Source: an uncultured Bacteroidales bacterium
GTDB lineage: Bacteria > Bacteroidota > Bacteroidia > Bacteroidales > F082
Length of the DNA: 56,587 nt
Direction: 5' to 3'
Assembly (NCBI GenBank): GCA_905236635.1
Contig: CAJOCJ010000010.1
Span: 1-56,587 of the forward strand
Below, piece by piece: positions 32,250-40,692 of this stretch. Made by a program: the position numbers and the translations under genes. A model generated the notes under the pieces. It was not told the origin of the DNA and made no database searches. It saw only the letters and a program-made list of their open reading frames with translations. Numbering within the stretch: position 1 is the first letter of the stretch; every line of letters begins with the position of its first letter.

Positions 32250-34778
32250 TTATTCCACGACAATTCTCTTGATTATCTGGGTTCCGTCGCAATCGATGTT
32301 GAGGAAATAAATTCCCGATTCAACATCTTTCACATTGATTTCCAATGAGTTGACAGCAGTCATCACAACTTGTCCTTGAAGGTTGATGATCTTCACCTCA
32401 AGATTTGTGAAGTCGTTCAGTCCGCCGATGTTGAGCACCGATGAGACAGGATTTGGATATACCGATACATTCTCAGCTATATTTTCATCAACATCCAAGC
32501 AACCAGTTACCGTGAATTGGACTGAAGCCGTCGCCGTTGTGACGCCGTCGGTGACTGTCACTGTGTATGTATAGTCACCTATCTCTCCAGGTGTAAACAC
32601 TGGATTGGCCGTATTCGCGTTGTTGAGATAAGTGGCTGGCGACCACGAATAGGTGTAGTTTTCTGTTCCACCCGCTGCAACAACGTGCAATGTATTGGTT
32701 TGTGCTGTGCATATCGTGTCCATTTCGACAGATGCTATTGCTGTCACTGCAGAGATACCGACACAGCCGACATGAGCGACCCAGCCGAACTTGTTCACGC
32801 TATAGTCTGAGGTAAATCTGAATGTCAGTGCACCTGCAGCATTTGTTGCCGTTACTGTGCCCGGACTATTATTGCCGGTATATTGACCAATTTGTGGGGC
32901 GCTCGTTGACGTTCCATTATAGATGTAAAGGATGTCGTATGTGTTTTCTAATTCAAATGATTGGAATGCCACTTCGACAATACCGCCTTCTGTTGCAGGT
33001 GTAAATGTCATCGTGTAGTCTTTACTATCGGTGTAGTTGGCATTCGGGCCTCCGTCATCGTAAAACATTGCATCACAGGTGCTTACAGTGCCATTTGTCA
33101 TGTTGTATGCCGATTCAACCGAGATATAACTTGGCATATATTTGGTGTCGCTGTCTCCAGCCGCGTTAGTCACGGTGAGACGAACTCCGAATGAACCAGC
33201 TGCATTGTATGTCACGGTAGGATTCTGTGCTGTCGAAGTGGCAGGTGTACCGCCTTCGAACTCCCAGTCCCAGTTGGTAATCTGAGCAGCCCACGACATG
33301 TCGGTGAAATGTACGCTGGTGCCGATGTTAACAGTGGTGGCATCCGCTTCGAAATCAGCGGTAACGCCTGTGAGACCAACCAGTTCAATATTTAATGTAA
33401 TTGCCTCATTGTCAACCACTATCACCGTTGTCTCGTATGGCTCATAACCATTCTTGGTAACTCTGACGGTGTAAGTCCCTGCCTTCACCGGACGATGGAA
33501 GTCACCGCCAGGAAGCTGTGTCTCAACCTTTGAATACTGGTCGTCGTGACCTGACAGAGTGATTGTAGCGCCACCTATCGGAGCCTTTGACTCAGCATCA
33601 ACAACTGTGCCGTGGATGCCGTTGAGGACCTGGTTCATAAAGGCAAAAATAGAGTTTTTGTTGATATTCCAGAAATTTGGCATCTGGCTGGCGCTTGGGC
33701 ATTTGGTGTTTGAGCACTCAATTGTCATCTCACGGCAGTTTGCGTAGCCGTTCATATAATCCTGACGGCCACCGCCAATCATATACCATTGTGCGCCGTT
33801 GGTAATACCATTGTTGTAACCGGTCATGTAACTTGAACTCACCGCGTGGCATAAGTTGGCATATTCATGAGAGATAAGTTGATACCAAGCATCGTCAGCA
33901 TGGAGTGTGTAGGTGTTGTCCCAAGGATAGTTCATGACTTCTGCACCACCGTGGTAGTTGGCACCCATCACAAAGTTGTTGTCAGCAGCGAACTGCATAA
34001 ACCACTGTGTTTCTTGCTGATATGCCTCGCCATCAGGATGTGGTCCCTCATGTGGATCTGCGTAGTTACGGTTCATATCAACACCATTGGCGTTGTAACG
34101 TGTAGCACCACTCACGCTGTTGTTGCCGCCATGGTATGTGCCGTCAGGGTTGGTGTTAGGACCAACATAGAGGTCAATGTTTTCCAACACGTTAGCGCAC
34201 TCAGGAAGTGTAGGGTTTTCAAGGATGTAATCAATCATACGGAGCATCAACATCCAGCCTGTTGTCTCGTCACCATGGATAGTCGAGGTGTACAAGAACT
34301 TAGGTTTTCCCGCGCCGCTTCCGTTGTTGATGTGTGCTATCAAAATCTTACGGTTGCTCGGCAGTGTTCCGAGTTCAATGATCTCGCATTTGTCAGGATG
34401 GTCTGTTGCGAACTGATACATCATAGCTTCGTATGCCGGATATGTAGGGTACTGATCCCAGTCGTAAGCGGCGCGGTTGTTGCCATCCCACATCACGTGT
34501 TCTTCTAACATTGAAGGAGGTGTCTGAAGTGTGATTTCGTAACCCATCTTCTGGAACTCAGCGAATTCCTTGTTGTTGGCATAAGCTGTGACGATGTTAC
34601 CGTCGACACGGTCAACAGAAATCGTATGGGCAATCTTCTTCAGGTTGTCGTTTCCATTCAACTCAAAAGTGAAATAGTACTCATTGCGTTCTTGCATGAG
34701 TTTGTTAAGGTTCTTTTCCTGTGCTGTCAATCCCAATGACAGAAGCAAACAGATGATTAAGAATAATTTGTTTTTCAT
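32250..34778 (-). CDS. T9SS-sorted M14 zinc carboxypeptidase with CpeD, PKD and CUB-like modules
   Basis: 842 residues, secreted. Signal peptide about 1-19. Peptidase M14 catalytic domain about 115-400: zinc ligands in STIHGDETTGW (HxxE) and ANYHGGAEVMNYPWD, catalytic Glu in REMTIECSN. Then a carboxypeptidase-regulatory-like domain (about 405-480; GTVVDAESKAPIGGATITL), a PKD domain (about 485-560; NWDWEFEGGTPATS), a CUB-like region (about 570-680), a second PKD-like domain and a type A T9SS sorting domain (about 765-842; VSVYPNPVSSVLNIGG, ending IIKRIVVE). All catalytic residues are present, so it should be an active surface peptidase. It lies 16 bases behind dapA and may share its transcript. 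Confidence 0.93.
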   Translation of the reverse strand: MKNKLFLIICLLLSLGLTAQEKNLNKLMQERNEYYFTFELNGNDNLKKIAHTISVDRVDGNIVTAYANNKEFAEFQKMGYEITLQTPPSMLEEHVMWDGNNRAAYDWDQYPTYPAYEAMMYQFATDHPDKCEIIELGTLPSNRKILIAHINNGSGAGKPKFLYTSTIHGDETTGWMLMLRMIDYILENPTLPECANVLENIDLYVGPNTNPDGTYHGGNNSVSGATRYNANGVDMNRNYADPHEGPHPDGEAYQQETQWFMQFAADNNFVMGANYHGGAEVMNYPWDNTYTLHADDAWYQLISHEYANLCHAVSSSYMTGYNNGITNGAQWYMIGGGRQDYMNGYANCREMTIECSNTKCPSASQMPNFWNINKNSIFAFMNQVLNGIHGTVVDAESKAPIGGATITLSGHDDQYSKVETQLPGGDFHRPVKAGTYTVRVTKNGYEPYETTVIVVDNEAITLNIELVGLTGVTADFEADATTVNIGTSVHFTDMSWAAQITNWDWEFEGGTPATSTAQNPTVTYNAAGSFGVRLTVTNAAGDSDTKYMPSYISVESAYNMTNGTVSTCDAMFYDDGGPNANYTDSKDYTMTFTPATEGGIVEVAFQSFELENTYDILYIYNGTSTSAPQIGQYTGNNSPGTVTATNAAGALTFRFTSDYSVNKFGWVAHVGCVGISAVTAIASVEMDTICTAQTNTLHVVAAGGTENYTYSWSPATYLNNANTANPVFTPGEIGDYTYTVTVTDGVTTATASVQFTVTGCLDVDENIAENVSVYPNPVSSVLNIGGLNDFTNLEVKIINLQGQVVMTAVNSLEINVKDVESGIYFLNIDCDGTQIIKRIVVE

Positions 34779-34794
34779 TTTATTAAATTTTAAT

Positions 34795-35679
34795 TTATTT
34801 CAAATTTGTATCATATTCATTTTCAATATCTTGACGCACGTTATCGCTCACTGGCACCAATGGCAGACGAAGCACGTTCTTGCAAAGACCCGCATGAGCC
34901 ATAAGAGCCTTAATACCAGCAGGGTTGCCGTCGGCGAAAATCAGACCGTTCATCTTCAGCATCTGATAATGCAGTTTCAGAGCTTCATCCTGCTTACCTT
35001 CCAGCATGCAATGCACCATCTTGCAGAATGGCTTAGGATAGCCATTCGCTGCTACAGATATCACGCCTTTTGCGCCCAGAGCCATCATTGGCTGAGTGAT
35101 GCCGTCGTCGCCTGATAGCACTGTAAAATCTGATGGTTTGTCGCGCAATATCTCCATGATCTGCTGCAGGTTGCCAGACGCCTCTTTCACCGCGATGATG
35201 TTCGGATGCTTGGCAAGGTCCACTGTCGTGGCGGCCTGAAGGTTCACTCCCACCCTGCCCGGCACGTTGTAAAGCACCACCGGCACCGGCGACACGTCGG
35301 CGACATGCAGAAAATGGGCTTTCATGCCGCGCTGGTTGGGTTTGTTATAGTATGGCACGACGCTCAATATGCCATCGATGCCTTTGAAGTCTTGATTTCT
35401 GATGTTGTCGATAAGCGCAGAGGTGTTGTTTCCGCCCATGCCCAGCAATATCGGACAGCGTCCGTTGGCGGTCTCGATGATGGTCTTGGTGACTTTCGCC
35501 TTCTCCTCAGAATTCATCGTAGGAGCCTCGGAGGTGGTGCCAAGAGCCACAAGGAAATCGGCGCCATTCTGCAAAGTATAATCAACAATATCCCTTAACG
35601 ATTGATAGTCAACGGAATAATCGTCATTAAACGGAGTAATCAGTGCAACTCCTGTACCTATAAACGGGTTCTTTTTCAT
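34795..35679 (-). CDS. dapA: 4-hydroxy-tetrahydrodipicolinate synthase
   Basis: 294 residues, normal TIM-barrel length. It condenses pyruvate with aspartate semialdehyde in lysine and diaminopimelate synthesis. GTGVALITPF opens the chain; ALGTTSEAPTM (about 45-55) holds the conserved Thr pair; VVLYNVPGRVG carries the catalytic Tyr; and IIAVKEASGNL (about 160-170) carries the Schiff-base Lys. Its ATG overlaps the stop of the DUF6913 gene by 4 bases, and the M14 peptidase gene follows. Confidence 0.96.
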   Translation of the reverse strand: MKKNPFIGTGVALITPFNDDYSVDYQSLRDIVDYTLQNGADFLVALGTTSEAPTMNSEEKAKVTKTIIETANGRCPILLGMGGNNTSALIDNIRNQDFKGIDGILSVVPYYNKPNQRGMKAHFLHVADVSPVPVVLYNVPGRVGVNLQAATTVDLAKHPNIIAVKEASGNLQQIMEILRDKPSDFTVLSGDDGITQPMMALGAKGVISVAANGYPKPFCKMVHCMLEGKQDEALKLHYQMLKMNGLIFADGNPAGIKALMAHAGLCKNVLRLPLVPVSDNVRQDIENEYDTNLK

Positions 35680-36209
35680 CTTTGTCCTAATAACATTGAC
35701 AGATAATTTTTCAAAATCTCTATCCTGTGCAACATATCGTCTTCGTTTTTCGAATCAATGACCATGTCGTACAAGGCAGGACATGTATTTCCGAAAGTCA
35801 TCCTGAACGTATTGTTAATCAACGTCATGATGTAAGTGTTAGTCAGCAGTTCGTCAGGCATCTTGGTGAAATCAATGACCAGGTCGAACGACAGGCACAG
35901 CAGCGACTCTTTTTTATTCTGTTTTATCAGTCCCCAGAAGTTGAAATCCTCTTTTCTGATAAAGAAATAACGGTCGGTCTGCATCACGTCTTTCGGCAGT
36001 GCGTCGACGTACACGATGAAGGTATAACGTTTAAGTGTGAAGAGTCGTCTCAGCGTTGCCTCAATCTCTTTATAGTTCTTAAACTGGTCCTGGTCAAGCA
36101 AAATAGCTATCGACGGATACTTTGCGATATCCGGGAGGACACAGGATTTCTTGCGTTTGAGGAATCCATTTATCGCTCTTTGCCTAAAAAACCTGACTAT
36201 AGCCTTCAT
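35676..36209 (-). CDS. DUF6913-like hypothetical protein
   Basis: 177 residues with no signal peptide and no membrane segment. A basic start (MKAIVRFFRQRAINGFLKRKK) is followed by an alternating strand/helix chain that includes SIAILLDQDQFKNYKEIEATL and CLSFDLVIDFTKMPDELL. I take it for the Bacteroidota DUF6913 family, which is often next to dapA, but this is recall of pattern and context only. The stop overlaps the dapA start (4 bases), so the two are coupled. No function is known. Confidence 0.7.
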   Translation of the reverse strand: MKAIVRFFRQRAINGFLKRKKSCVLPDIAKYPSIAILLDQDQFKNYKEIEATLRRLFTLKRYTFIVYVDALPKDVMQTDRYFFIRKEDFNFWGLIKQNKKESLLCLSFDLVIDFTKMPDELLTNTYIMTLINNTFRMTFGNTCPALYDMVIDSKNEDDMLHRIEILKNYLSMLLGQR

Positions 36210-36236
36210 CTTACTGATGACATACTAACAAACTTG

Positions 36237-36244
36237 CAAAGATA
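36237..36244 (-). promoter_or_regulatory. -7 promoter element for DUF6913-dapA
   Basis: TATCTTTG on the minus strand fits TAnnTTTG and lies 27 bases before the ATG at 36209. It is one of two divergent promoters in a spacer of 111 bases. Confidence 0.65.
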
Positions 36245-36295
36245 CGAATTTTATATTAAATAGCGATATTTTTTCGTTATTTGCAATGATTTTTT

Positions 36296-36303
36296 TATCT
36301 TTG
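36296..36303 (+). promoter_or_regulatory. -7 promoter element for the MBL-fold gene
   Basis: TATCTTTG fits TAnnTTTG, 17 bases before the ATG at 36321 (a second ATG follows at 36324). Confidence 0.65.
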
Positions 36304-36320
36304 CATCGATTTTTAAGACT

Positions 36321-37103
36321 ATGATGAAGGTTACCATATTAGGCTGCGGCACATCGCAGGGCGTTCCCGTAATCGGCTGTGACTGTGAGGTTTGCCGTTC
36401 GACAGACCCCCGCGATAAGCGTCTGCGCACGTCCATTTTGATACAGACGGAGCGAACGACTGTATGCGTCGATGCGGGTCCGGATTTCCGTCAGCAGATG
36501 CTGCGCGAGAACGTGAAGCACCTCGACGCCATCCTCATCACGCACCAGCACAAGGATCACATCGGAGGCTTGGACGACGTGCGCTCGTTCAATTTTCTGC
36601 AGGACATCTCTATGCCGATATACGCCTCTCCTGAAGCGCAAGAAGAAATCAAACGCGAATACTCTTACGCATTCGTCGATAAGAGCGAGCTCTATCCTGG
36701 CGCACCGACTTATAACCTCATTGACATAGAAGACGGCAAACCCATAGTTATCAACGATTTAACCATCGAGCCGATACCGCTGTTGCATCTCAAGATGTTG
36801 TGCTACGCATTCCGTATAGGCAACTTCGCATACGTCACCGACTTTAACTATATCTCAGAAGAGAGTCTCAAAAAGCTCGAAGGCGTGGAATACCTCGTCA
36901 TCGAGGCGTTACGTCACGAGAAGCACTACTCGCATATCAGCTTGTCGGAAGCGGTAGAGATTGCTCAGAAACTGAATGTCAAGAAAGCATGGTTCACCCA
37001 CATCAGCCATTCAATGGGAAAGGCCGAGGATGTCAATAAGACACTGCCGTCGAACATGATGTTAGCTTACGACGGATTGAGCATCACGATTGAAAACAAC
37101 TAA
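36321..37103 (+). CDS. MBL-fold metallo-hydrolase, PhnP-like
   Basis: 260 residues. An N-terminal segment VTILGCGTSQGVPVIGC with CEVC (about residues 4-27) is followed by the metal site ITHQHKDHIGGLDDVR (about 73-88), where the first His of the usual HxHxDH stays and the order H-x-H-K-D-H is intact. A later Asp stands in YVTDFNYIS and a His in WFTHISHSMG. The family contains PhnP phosphodiesterase and other phosphoesterases with two metal ions. The substrate cannot be read. Its last 42 bases overlap, tail to tail, the end of the zinc-ribbon gene on the other strand. Confidence 0.88.
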   Translation: MMKVTILGCGTSQGVPVIGCDCEVCRSTDPRDKRLRTSILIQTERTTVCVDAGPDFRQQMLRENVKHLDAILITHQHKDHIGGLDDVRSFNFLQDISMPIYASPEAQEEIKREYSYAFVDKSELYPGAPTYNLIDIEDGKPIVINDLTIEPIPLLHLKMLCYAFRIGNFAYVTDFNYISEESLKKLEGVEYLVIEALRHEKHYSHISLSEAVEIAQKLNVKKAWFTHISHSMGKAEDVNKTLPSNMMLAYDGLSITIENN

Positions 37104-37457
37104 AGTCACCCTGCCCTGCGGTTCAAAACTATACGCCTGGTCATATACCAGATAATACGCTCTGCCCTTACGTGTTTTGTGAATACCAGTAAAGCACTGA
37201 AAGTCAAAGCCTTGTTCTTCAAGATAATGCTTAGCCACCGACGTCCTTCCGGAGGGATTCACCGACTTGAGGATTCTGTGGTTCTTCAGCAGTATTTTGT
37301 TGATATTTCGGATATATTCCTTTTGCTCGTTTTTGACTTTATAGTAATAGTTGTTACGGCATCTGTCGTCGCAGAAAAGCTTGTCGGCACGCCCGCTCAG
37401 CACGCTGTTGCAATACTGGCAGCGTTTTGGCGTGATATCGTTTTCAGTCTTGTTCAT
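37062..37457 (-). CDS. Small zinc-ribbon protein of unknown function
   Basis: 131 residues from the ATG at 37457, one base after the stop of the DUF4159 gene; the frame is open 12 codons further, but that would overlap the neighbour. The N-terminal half holds a zinc ribbon: CQYC (about residues 12-15) and, further on, CDDRC, within a basic region (RNNYYYKVKNEQKEYIRNINKIL). The C-terminal half (QCFTGIHKTRKGRAYYLVYD) is predicted as beta strands. Such proteins are usual in Bacteroidota and may bind nucleic acid, but no function is known. The 3' end overlaps the MBL gene by 42 bases. Confidence 0.75.
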   Translation of the reverse strand: MNKTENDITPKRCQYCNSVLSGRADKLFCDDRCRNNYYYKVKNEQKEYIRNINKILLKNHRILKSVNPSGRTSVAKHYLEEQGFDFQCFTGIHKTRKGRAYYLVYDQAYSFEPQGRVTLVVFNRDAQSVVS

Positions 37458-37458
37458 T

Positions 37459-38109
37459 TTAATGAGAAAAAACGTACTGAATGATGTTGGCACCCATCTT
37501 CAGCGCTTTGAGTCTCGTCTCGTCCGAGTCCTTATGTACTCGCTGGTCTTCCCATCCGTCGCCGAGGTCGCATTCGTACGTAAATAGGCATATCAGGCGG
37601 CCTTCGTATATCATGCCGAATGCCTGCGGAGTCTTAAGGTCATGTTCATGAATCTTGGGCAAACCGTTAGGAAAAGCGTATGGTTCTTTGAAAATCTCAT
37701 GCGAATATGGCAGTTCCACCCACTCCAGCTCGGGAAACACCTTCTGCATCTGTGGCATGATGAAATCCTTGAGTCCGTAGTTGTCGTCGATATGTAGGAA
37801 CCCGCCTGCCAGCATGTAGTTTCGCAGGTTTTCGCATTCTGCCTTGTTGAACGTCACGTTGCCGTGACCCGTCATGTGCACAAACGGATAGTTGAAGATA
37901 TCAGGGCTTCCTGCCTCCACTGTCGCGATGTCTTGGCTTAGGTCGGTGTGCAACTCCTGGTTGCAGAACTTCACCAGATTAGGCAAGGACGTAGGGTTAG
38001 CATACCAGTCACCACCGCCCCTGTATTTCAGAAGCGCTATCTGCGTCTGCTGGGCGCTCAGCCCCATCATCAGAAGCAGAAAAACGACTGTAAAAAACCT
38101 CTTTATCAT
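37459..38109 (-). CDS. DUF4159 domain-containing protein
   Basis: 216 residues from the ATG at 38109, which overlaps the rsmE stop (ATGA); this start gives a proper signal peptide (MIKRFFTVVFLLLMMGLSA), while the longer frame would not. The mature part is one DUF4159 domain with LLKYRGGGDWYANPTSLPNL, FVHMTGHGNV, GGFLHIDDNYG and LGDGWEDQ. It resembles the class-I glutamine-amidotransferase-like fold seen in related envelope proteins of Bacteroidota. Function not established. Coupled to rsmE upstream and to the zinc-ribbon gene downstream. Confidence 0.88.
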   Translation of the reverse strand: MIKRFFTVVFLLLMMGLSAQQTQIALLKYRGGGDWYANPTSLPNLVKFCNQELHTDLSQDIATVEAGSPDIFNYPFVHMTGHGNVTFNKAECENLRNYMLAGGFLHIDDNYGLKDFIMPQMQKVFPELEWVELPYSHEIFKEPYAFPNGLPKIHEHDLKTPQAFGMIYEGRLICLFTYECDLGDGWEDQRVHKDSDETRLKALKMGANIIQYVFSH

Positions 38110-38816
38110 TTGGTCATCTGGTTTATCAGGTTCACCGTGTGGCATGCCACCACTGCCGCCGTCTCTGTGCGAAGTCGCGCGTCGCCTAGGCTTACAGGGA
38201 TGAAGCCGTTGTCTTTCGCGAGCTGCACCTCCTCTGGACTGAAGTCGCCCTCCGGACCGATGAGAATAAGAGCGTTTTGTCCTTTCTCGTATTTATCGCA
38301 CAGCAGCTCCGTCACGTCGTCGTCGATCCATGCTATGAATTTCTGCCCGTCGAACGGCTGTTTTACCAGTTTATTAAAATCCACAACATCCTGAATATCA
38401 GGAAGTTTCGATTTTATCGACTGTTTCATCGCGGCTATCATCACCTTGCGGAAACGCTCCACGTTGGCGACACGGCGCTCGGAATGATATGACGCAAACA
38501 GCTGTACCTTGTCGATGCCTATCTCGGTGGCTTTTTCCAGAAACCACTCGGTGCGCTCGTTGAGTTTGGTAGGCGCTATTGCTATCTCTAGTCTGAACGT
38601 CTTGTTGTCGTACCCTGCGCGTTTGTTGCTCAAGCAGGCGACCGCACGTTTGGGGTGTGCCTCCACCAGCTCCGCGTCGTACAACGAGCCTTTGCCGTCG
38701 GTGACGCAGAAACGGTCCCCCTCCTGCATCCTCAGAACTTTGACACAGTGTTTCGATTCCTCCTCAGGGAAGGAGACCATTCCATTTTGAGCGTCAGGTA
38801 AATAAAAAACGTTCAT
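38106..38816 (-). CDS. rsmE: 16S rRNA m3U1498 methyltransferase RsmE
   Basis: 236 residues. The N-terminal PUA-like part (about 1-70; SKHCVKVLRMQEGDRFCVTDG) binds RNA. The SPOUT domain (about 75-236) has IAIAPTKLNERTEWFLEKATEIG, RVANVERFRKVMIAAMKQS, LILIGPEGDFSPEEV and the C-terminal SLGDARLRTETAAVVA, which form the knot and SAM site. Length and motifs are normal. The start lies 14 bases behind the argS stop, so it is probably transcribed with argS. Confidence 0.96.
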   Translation of the reverse strand: MNVFYLPDAQNGMVSFPEEESKHCVKVLRMQEGDRFCVTDGKGSLYDAELVEAHPKRAVACLSNKRAGYDNKTFRLEIAIAPTKLNERTEWFLEKATEIGIDKVQLFASYHSERRVANVERFRKVMIAAMKQSIKSKLPDIQDVVDFNKLVKQPFDGQKFIAWIDDDVTELLCDKYEKGQNALILIGPEGDFSPEEVQLAKDNGFIPVSLGDARLRTETAAVVACHTVNLINQMTK

Positions 38817-38829
38817 ACCACACTTATCT

Positions 38830-40641
38830 TTACATTCTCTCAGGCATCTGCATTCCCAACAGCTCGCCTGCGTTACGCAACAAACGCGCCGTCATGGCTG
38901 CCAGCTGCAATCTAAACACCCTGCGTTTCTCGTCTTGTTCCTTCAGGATACTGCATTCCTGGTAGAACTGGTTGAATCCTTTGCAGAGGTCGTAGATGTA
39001 GTTGGCAATCATCGCCGGACTGCGGTTTATCGCCGCTTGTTCAAGCACGCCAGGCCAAGTATGAATGTTAGTCAGCAGAGGCTTCTCATTAGGCAAGATA
39101 CTCTCCACCTCGACCTTGTCGCCCACTGCGATGCCGGCTTCTGCAGCCTTACGCAGCACCGAGCAGATACGAGCGTGAGTATACTGAATGAAAGAGCCTG
39201 TATTGCCGTTGAAATCGATTGATTCTTTCGGGTCGAAAAGCATCGTCTTCTTCGGGTCCACCTTCAAGATGAAGTACTTCAGAGCGCCGAGTCCTATCAT
39301 GTGATACAGCTTGTTGGCCTCTTCTTCACTCAATCCGTGGGCTTTTCCAAGTTCTTCCGACACGTTTCTCGCCGTTGCCACCATCTCGTCCATCAGGTCG
39401 TCGGCGTCAACCACCGTTCCTTCCCTTGACTTCATCTTACCGCTTGGCAGCTCAACCATACCATAGGACAGATGCTCAATGTCGTTACCCCATTCGAAGC
39501 CCAATCTCACCAGCACCCGTTTCAAAACATCGAAATGATAGTTCTGTTCGTTGCCGACCACATAGATCAGTTTCTTCGGATGGAACTCGTCATAACGCAA
39601 TTGTGCAGTTCCAAGGTCTTGAGTCATGTAAACAGAAGTTCCGTCCTTACGAAGCAACAGCTTCTCGTCGAGACCCTCATCGCGGAGGTCGCACCACACC
39701 GAGTTATCCTCTCTTTGATACAGAACGCCCTTCTTCAAGCCATCCATCACGGTGCTCTTACCTAACAGGTAGGTCTGCGACTCGTAATATATCTTGTCGA
39801 ACGACACTCCGAGACGTTTGTACGTCACGTCAAAGCCTTGATAAACCCAGTTGTTCATCATCTCCCAAAGTTCGCGCACTTCTTTGTCGCCGGCCTCCCA
39901 TTTACGGAGCATCTCGCGTGTCTCCTGCATCAGTGGAGAAGCGTTCTCAGCCTCTGCTTTTGCCTTTTCTTTCTCCTCATCGCTGAGTTCGTCGTAGTTG
40001 GCAGGCAGCAAGCTCTTCACTTCTTCCTTAAAATGCTTGTCGAACATCACATAGAAATCTCCAATCAGGTGGTCGCCCTTCTTCCCTGTCGATTCCGGAG
40101 TGCATCCGTTACCCCATTTCTGCCATGCTATCATGCTCTTGCAGATATGGATACCGCGGTCGTTCACGAGATTCACTCTCACCACGTTCTCGCCGTTGGC
40201 TTGTAGGATCTCACTCACGCTCCATCCGAGCAAATTGTTACGGATATGTCCAAGGTGCAAAGGTTTGTTGGTGTTTGGCGAAGAATACTCCACCACCACT
40301 GGTTTTCCCGAAACCTCTTTTCGTCCGAACTTCTCATTCTGATGATTCTTCTGCATGAAGTCGATCCAGTAGCTATCAGCAATCAACAAATTGAGGAAGC
40401 CTTTCACCACGTTGTATTTCGCAATAAACGGGCTCTCGTTCATCATCTCGGTGCCAAGTTCGTTGGCTAGTGCCTCTGGGGCTTTTCCTGCCAGCTTGGT
40501 AAACGGGAACACCACGATGGTGACGTCGCCTTCAAATTCGGGACGCGTCTTCTGGAAGCTCACTTGCTGAGCGTTAGGCTCCTGTCCGTAAAGCTTCTTA
40601 AAAGCGTCAATAAAGAGTTGTTTCAAAATCAGTTCCAACAT
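38830..40641 (-). CDS. argS: Arginyl-tRNA synthetase
   Basis: 603 residues, class I. An N-terminal Add-1 domain (about 1-100) is followed by the HIGH-type motif SSPNTNKPLHLGHIRNN (about 122-138), QDLGTAQLRYDE in the catalytic fold, the KMSKS-equivalent region SGKMKSREGTVVDADDL (about 400), and an anticodon-binding helical domain ending in NAGELLGMQMPERM. Complete and of usual length. It heads the argS-rsmE-DUF4159-zinc-ribbon transcript and has a clear -7 element 29 bases upstream. Confidence 0.98.
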   Translation of the reverse strand: MLELILKQLFIDAFKKLYGQEPNAQQVSFQKTRPEFEGDVTIVVFPFTKLAGKAPEALANELGTEMMNESPFIAKYNVVKGFLNLLIADSYWIDFMQKNHQNEKFGRKEVSGKPVVVEYSSPNTNKPLHLGHIRNNLLGWSVSEILQANGENVVRVNLVNDRGIHICKSMIAWQKWGNGCTPESTGKKGDHLIGDFYVMFDKHFKEEVKSLLPANYDELSDEEKEKAKAEAENASPLMQETREMLRKWEAGDKEVRELWEMMNNWVYQGFDVTYKRLGVSFDKIYYESQTYLLGKSTVMDGLKKGVLYQREDNSVWCDLRDEGLDEKLLLRKDGTSVYMTQDLGTAQLRYDEFHPKKLIYVVGNEQNYHFDVLKRVLVRLGFEWGNDIEHLSYGMVELPSGKMKSREGTVVDADDLMDEMVATARNVSEELGKAHGLSEEEANKLYHMIGLGALKYFILKVDPKKTMLFDPKESIDFNGNTGSFIQYTHARICSVLRKAAEAGIAVGDKVEVESILPNEKPLLTNIHTWPGVLEQAAINRSPAMIANYIYDLCKGFNQFYQECSILKEQDEKRRVFRLQLAAMTARLLRNAGELLGMQMPERM

Positions 40642-40669
40642 ATCACAAATGCGTTAAAATATTTGGGTG

Positions 40670-40677
40670 CAAAGATA
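40670..40677 (-). promoter_or_regulatory. -7 promoter element for argS
   Basis: TATCTTTG on the minus strand fits TAnnTTTG, 28 bases before the argS ATG. No hairpin terminator of the preceding RHS gene was found in this 51-base spacer. Confidence 0.65.
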
Positions 40678-40692
40678 GTAAAAAAACGCTAA

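Noticed and set aside
38110-38145. Longer N-terminus for the DUF4159 protein
   Set aside because: It would overlap rsmE by 40 bases and hide a proper signal peptide that starts at 38109.
39375-39986. 203-codon plus-strand frame opposite argS
   Set aside because: Antisense to a conserved synthetase; rich in Arg, Ser and Pro as expected from reverse reading of that gene.
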